Source of the DNA: Calendula officinalis
Lineage: Eukaryota; Streptophyta; Magnoliopsida; Asterales; Asteraceae
DNA length: 64,000 nucleotides
Reading direction: 5' to 3'
Assembly (NCBI GenBank): GCA_963853835.1
Contig: OY970823.1
Coordinates: 10,000,001 to 10,064,000 of the forward strand
In this document: positions 59,649-64,000 of the stretch, in pieces
How positions within the stretch are numbered: position 1 is the stretch's first letter
Layout of the letters: each line of letters opens with the position of its first letter
Notes under the pieces: model-generated
Database searches by the model: none
What the model saw: only the letters and a program-made list of their open reading frames with translations
What the model was told of the DNA's origin: nothing
Position numbers and translations under genes: made by a program

Positions 59649-60034
59649 TATACGTGATAATTCTTCCCCATGTATGTTTTTTTTTCTTTCAAAACATGTA
59701 ATTTAACAAATTTTAAACGCCGATAAGTATTCAATGTAGTTTTACACATATTTCATTCCCAACTATCAGTCATTTGTATAATAATCGTTATACAAAAACA
59801 TGTACACGAACACCATCAACATCGTCGCGGAATAGATGTATCAGTGTACCCGCCGCCTCATTTGCGCGGGTACCCCACTATATATCAAAACATGTAACCA
59901 AACAACATTTCAACGACAATGCTAATTCTTGCTTTTTACCTCTATTGTATACACAGTTTATGATTTTGTACTGTATTCGTTATAAAAATATGTAGCCAAT
60001 GAACTTTTAATCGTCAGGTTTATATATTTCGCAG
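59649..60034 (+). other. Helitron 3' untranslated region
   Basis: AT-rich. It contains an extra GC hairpin (59846-59873) and repeated ACAAAAACATGTA/AAAACATGTAACCAA and CAACATTTCAACGAC-like motifs. No gene. Confidence 0.6.
59846..59873. repeat. Internal terminator-like hairpin
   Basis: Arms GTACCCGC and GCGGGTAC are perfect over 8 bp. It resembles the terminal hairpin (CCCGCCG...GCGCGGG) but is followed by CCCACTATATAT rather than CTAG. Confidence 0.75.
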
Positions 60035-60063
60035 CCCGCCGCATCGCGCGGGTTTTATCCTAG
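60035..60063 (+). other. Helitron 3' terminus (hairpin plus CTAG)
   Basis: CCCGC...GCGGG hairpin (60035-60052), then TTTTATC and CTAG (60060-60063), next base T: the standard Helitron end. Confidence 0.85.
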
Positions 60064-60410
60064 TTAGTTATAATAAAATAAAAATATTTAAAAATATTGA
60101 GTTTGGCTCCTTCACGTGTTGATCAGTTATGATTTCATGGCCTAATCGTCAAACCACCTTCTCCGCCTCTCCTTCGTATTACCCGTCTCTGTTTGTTACC
60201 CCCAACCGCCGCAGCCTTGCCATTTTTTGAATTCGCCGCCGCTGGAAGCCACCGCCGGAGGTCCAACGACTTCGCGAATTTTCTTACCTTCGTTAAATTC
60301 TCCGGCTCGAACAAACGCCCAATGCACTTCCGTTAATCAATAAAATCTTACAAAAAATAAAAAAAATCAACATTTATGATTTAATGCTATTGATTGTGTG
60401 ATGCAAGACA
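60064..60410 (+). promoter_or_regulatory. Promoter and 5' leader region of the phospholipase D gene
   Basis: The 347 bp between the Helitron end and the start codon. The AT-rich left part has TATAATAAAATAAAAATATTT (60069 on). A C/T-rich middle (CACCTTCTCCGCCTCTCC) is typical of a plant 5' UTR. The TSS is not identifiable. The Helitron ends close enough that it replaced or displaced upstream promoter sequence. Confidence 0.4.
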
Positions 60411-63400
60411 ATGGCGAACTATGATTCAGATTCTGATTCAGATGCAGATTCCGATTCAATCATTTTTCTCTATGGAGAACTAGAAGTTACAATATCCGAA
60501 GCTCAATGTCTACCCAATATGGACTTCATGACGCAACGTGTTCGCCGTTGCTTCAATGCATTCGATCCTAGCAAACCACAACAAATGCCGATGAGAAGAG
60601 CCATGCCTCGCCGACGAAAATTCGTCACCTGCGATCCATACGTAACCGTTTGTCTCGCCGGAGCCACCGTCGCACGAACTCGCGTGATACCTAATTCACA
60701 TGATCCTGTTTGGGACGAACATTTCGTTACTCCCGTCGCACATCCGGTTTCACGGGTGGAAATTCAAGTGAAGGATAATGATGTTTTTGGTGCGGAATTG
60801 ATCGGTGCGGCGGAAATCTCCGCCGCAAGGGTAAGTTCCGGCGAACTTATTGACGATTGGTTCCCAATTATGGGCCCGTGTGGTAAACCGCCCAAATCTA
60901 ATTGCGCGATTAGGTTACAGCTCCGATTTACACGATGTGAAGAGAAGAACGAGAAATCAACCGACGATTTGGAGTCGTATTGTTTGAGAGATAGTTATTT
61001 TCCGGTGAGAGGCGGTGGGAATGTGACTCTGTATCAGGACGCGCACGTGGTGGAAGGGGAGCTGCCGCAGATTGAATTGGAGAAATTGGAGGGTGGAGAA
61101 TGTAATTTCTATAAGCAGAGGGGGTGTTGGGAAGATATGTGTCATGCTATATTAGAAGCACATCATTTGGTGTATATAACTGGGTGGTCAATTTATGATA
61201 AAGTGAAGTTGATTAGAGAACCAAACGTTCCGTTGCCAAATGGCGGAGATTTAACACTTGGGGAATTGCTGAAGTATAAATCAGAAGAAGGTGTTAGGGT
61301 TTTGTTGCTTGTTTGGGATGATAAGACCTCACACAACAAATGCTTCATTAAAACGGTATTTAATTCTCAAAATAATAATTATGATATGAACAAATGTATT
61401 TGTTCCTACTAAATCTTTGATTATACACTTGTATTGATTTACAAATTGTATCAATATATACGAATTTTAGTACCTGATATGGTTTTTGTGTGCAGGATGG
61501 AGTGATGCACACTCATGATGAAGACACTCGTAAATTTTTCAGACACTCGTCCGTGCACTGTGTTCTGTGTCCCCGATATGCAAGCACAAAGCTTAGCATC
61601 ATTAAGCAACAGGCATGTTTTATGACCATGAAATTGTGATATTTATTCATTAAAGTGTTAGAGTTTAGTTAATCATAACTCATAAACTTGCCCATTGTCA
61701 TATTTACCAACTTTTTTTCAAAATTAATATAGATCTCAAACAAATTATCGGTTTTAATGTGGTTCCAGAAGTATTCTCTAAAGTATGGTATCTGGGATTT
61801 GAAAACCCGGATACTCCCCCAAAATGCGACACGTGTCAATCGTTTGTCCATGTCAAATTAATCACTTTTCACGTTTTGGAATCAGATTTTACTTTGAAAA
61901 TTTCGCTAGTGAGGCTACAGATGATTGACACGTGGCGTATTGTATGGGTATTCGTGTTTTCTAATCCTGGATACCATACTTTTGAAAGCGCTTCTAAAAC
62001 CACAATAGAACTAATAATATGATTGAAATCCCTATTACTTTTGAAAAAACTTCTATATTCACTCAAAATAACCTATAAAATATTTCCAAAATTTGATAGT
62101 TTTGCATGACATAGGTTGTTGGGACTCTATACACTCATCATCAGAAATGTGTTATAGTCGATACACAAGCCCATGCAAATTACAGGAAAATATCTTCTTA
62201 CATTGGAGGTTTGGATCTTTGTGATGGGCGCTATGACACGCCAGATCATCGGTTGTTTCGTGATCTCGACACTGTATTTGCAACCGATTTTCACAATCCC
62301 ACATTTTCTGTAAGTAAATAAACAAATTCTTGCACGCTTTCCATTTTTTGGCAGTTTCAAAATAAGTACTAAACCCTATCTCCTTTAATATAGTGAAATG
62401 ACCATTTTACCCCTACTTTTTCAATTATGGTTTAATAGTCAGGTATAAAAGCTCCAAGACAACCATGGCATGATTTGCATTGCAAGATCGATGGTCCTGC
62501 TGCATACGATGTTTTGGCAAACTTTGAGCAGAGATGGAGAAAAGCCACGCGATGGTCTGAACTTGGAAGGCAGTTTAAAAGAATGTATCATTGGCATGAA
62601 GATGCATTGCTTAAAATAGAACGTATTTCGTGGATTCTTACTCCTTTATCAAGTATTCATCCAAATGATGATGATCCAGCTTTATGGGTTTCTAAACAGG
62701 ATGATCCTGAAAATTGGCATGTTCAGGTTCACTATTTATCATAAAAAAGATCTTTTTTAACCCTTAGAGGAAAATTGGACCAAATTTGGTTACCTTTATA
62801 TGCAATTTAAACCTTTTTTAAATTCACAGATTTTTCGTTCGATTGATTCGGGTTCTTTGAGAGGATTCCCAAAAGATGTTCGAGAAGCTGAAGCTCAGGT
62901 TTATCTACTTTTGCTAAAAAATGAGTTAATGTTTTAGCAAGGAGTGTAACATTTTAATTCTTCACTTTTTTCAGAATCTAGATTTTGCAAAAACTCTTGT
63001 GATTGATAGAAGCATTCAGAGGGGATATGTTCAAGCGATAAGATCCGCCAAGAACTTCATTTATATTGAAAATCAATATTTTCTTGGATCATCATATGCA
63101 TGGCGTTCCTGTAGAGATGCAGGTTCGTGCACTCTGCTTTTTTATCTTCCATTTATTGGTTACCTTTTGCAAACTTTATTTTTTATTTACTTTTGAGTGG
63201 TTAACGATTACATTTTGTAAACTTAATTTTTATCATCTAATTTGTCCTACTTAAATGTGCTTATTTGAACTAATTTTTTTATTTAACCCAAACAAATTGA
63301 AATTGACTCATTCATAAGTGGGTCAGAATTGCAACATTTAATTTTTTAAATTCTTTTTATAGTAATTGTGAATGTGTCAGACTACGTACATAAGAGATTT

Positions 63401-64000
63401 TATTTTTATTATTGTTCCTTTCGTGTTTGATTCACAAATACCGTTTTCAAAGAACTAGTCTTGCAATCCAAAAAGGGCTAGCTGCGAGGAGCTTGTAAAA
63501 AAAATCTCTCATGATGAAAACAGATGTGATCCTAATTCTTCATTTATTTTCTGACCTCTAAATTTCATTTTAAAAAGAGGATCAAAATTTCATTTTATAT
63601 GATTACTTGTTCTTGTACTAAAAGAAAGTGATTTATGATGAAGGAGTGACGGAGATCCATAATGAATTGTATTGTCATGTCAGGTGCTGACCATTTAATC
63701 CCAATGGAGATTGCATTGAAGATTGTTCGTAAAATAAGGGCAAAAGAGAGATTTTCGGTTTACATTGTGATTCCAATGTGGCCTGAAGGCGTTCCCACCT
63801 CTGCCCCTGTTCAGCAAATCTTGTTTTGGCAGGTACATATATTCATTTTGTCATTAACTGACAGATAAATCAGCAGTTGATGATTGGTGTTTTGGTAGGC
63901 AAAAACAATGCAAATGATGTATGATTTAATTGCTAGAGAGTTGAAGAGTATGCGAATTACAGATGCACATCCACAGGATTACTTAAATTTCTATTGCCTT
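60411..64000 (+). CDS. PLDDELTA: Phospholipase D delta, 5' part (8 exons, cut by window edge)
   Basis: Calcium-dependent phospholipase D, which cleaves membrane phospholipids to phosphatidic acid. Exons: 60411-61355, 61496-61612, 62115-62309, 62439-62726, 62830-62898, 62975-63122, 63684-63832 and 63899-64000. All join in frame, giving 671 visible codons of roughly 850. An acidic DSDSDSDADSDS N-terminus precedes a C2 domain (about residues 20-180; LPNMD, CDPYVTV, VKDNDVFG), which binds membranes with calcium. The first catalytic HKD motif (HHQKCVIVD) is in exon 3; the second lies beyond the window. FEQRWRKATRW, RISWIL and WVSKQDDPENWHVQ favour delta over beta/gamma. Intron 2 uses a GC donor (CAG|GCATGT). 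No stop or frameshift seen, so probably functional. Confidence 0.93.
61712..62050. mobile_element. Foldback MITE-like element in intron 2 of the phospholipase D gene
   Basis: Long inverted repeat. The left arm is about 61712-61848 and the right arm about 61914-62050. Arms share AGTATGGTATC, GACACGTGTCAATC/GCCACGTGTCAATC, TGTGGTT..AGAAG and TTTTTTCAAAA. Arm length above 130 bp with a short spacer suggests a Mutator-type MITE or other foldback element. A clear target duplication was not found, and similarity may extend slightly outward. Confidence 0.7.
63123..63683 (+). other. Intron 6 of the phospholipase D gene
   Basis: 561 bp, GT-AG (GTTCGTGC to ATGTCAG). AT-rich, with no embedded gene. It contains AACCCAAACAAATTGAAATTGACTC-like sequence and nothing else recognisable. 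Confidence 0.8.

Larger units (their letters stand above)
51489..60063 (+). mobile_element. Helitron, autonomous-type but decayed
   Basis: Contains a Rep-helicase gene (54295-59648) and ends in a GC-rich hairpin 11 bp before CTAG|T (60060-60064). The left end is not certain. A|TCTATAAAATATAAAAA at 51493 has the A|TC form of a Helitron start and directly follows an older 3' end, but similar sequence could occur by chance. Helitrons insert between A and T without target duplication, which fits the absence of one. Several gene defects make it inactive on its own. Confidence 0.8.

Noticed and set aside
1..64000. CRISPR arrays, operons and ribosome binding sites
   Set aside because: No regularly spaced identical repeats with unique spacers. 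The DNA is plant nuclear, so prokaryotic features are not expected.

Overview
This window is plant nuclear DNA from a dicot, probably an asterid, although nothing in it fixes the genus. The evidence is spliced genes with GT-AG introns, plant Ty1/copia and Ty3/gypsy LTR retrotransposons primed by initiator Met-tRNA, a Stowaway MITE, a plant-type Helitron and a phospholipase D delta gene. About 50 kb is a retrotransposon nest and about 9 kb is a decayed Helitron. The only ordinary host gene is at the right edge.

The nest (1-50116) can be unpicked from target-site duplications (TSDs) that I can read. The oldest layer is a Sirevirus-like copia element, S1 (plus strand). It begins left of the window, resumes at 6017 and ends with its 3' LTR at 49126-50116. 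Its late pol and its extra ORF downstream of pol are cut four times. The first cut is a D-family LTR end, E (to 6016), itself split by copia-1 (1-5843, minus), whose LTR carries a hAT-like MITE (5077-5630). The second is a coding-poor Ty3/gypsy element, G1 (8428-32125, minus, TSD ATCGA). The third is a gag-only element, C (33237-40592, TSD CAGAC). The fourth is a gag-pol copia element, D (40800-48869, minus, TSD TGAAT). Inside G1's right LTR sit gag-only element A (15061-29276, TSD ATCAT) and a Harbinger-like element (30812-31942, TSD TAA). Inside A's 3' LTR sits a second Sirevirus, B (22339-28332, minus, TSD ACAAG).

The most interesting biological signal in the nest is the relation between A, C and D. 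They share LTR termini, primer site, polypurine tract and a conserved leader block. A and C carry only gag, with no trace of pol. D carries protease, integrase, reverse transcriptase and RNase H, but its gag lacks a normal CCHC zinc knuckle. This looks like a non-autonomous/autonomous (TR-GAG-like) partnership, with the nucleocapsid function possibly supplied by the gag-only members. That last step is inference.

From 50117 to 51488 there is a short exon-like fragment resembling arogenate dehydratase, a Stowaway MITE and an orphan Helitron-type 3' end. From about 51489 to 60063 there is a nearly complete Helitron. It has a SINE-like insertion, a 105-bp duplication and a 230-bp higher-order satellite on its left. 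Its Rep-helicase gene has three recognisable introns, and it ends in a hairpin plus CTAG. The gene is broken by three stops and one frameshift in a T run, and one of the two Rep tyrosines reads as serine.

From 60411 to the right edge is the 5' part of a phospholipase D delta gene: eight exons, 671 codons visible, apparently intact. It has a GC-AG second intron that carries a long foldback repeat.
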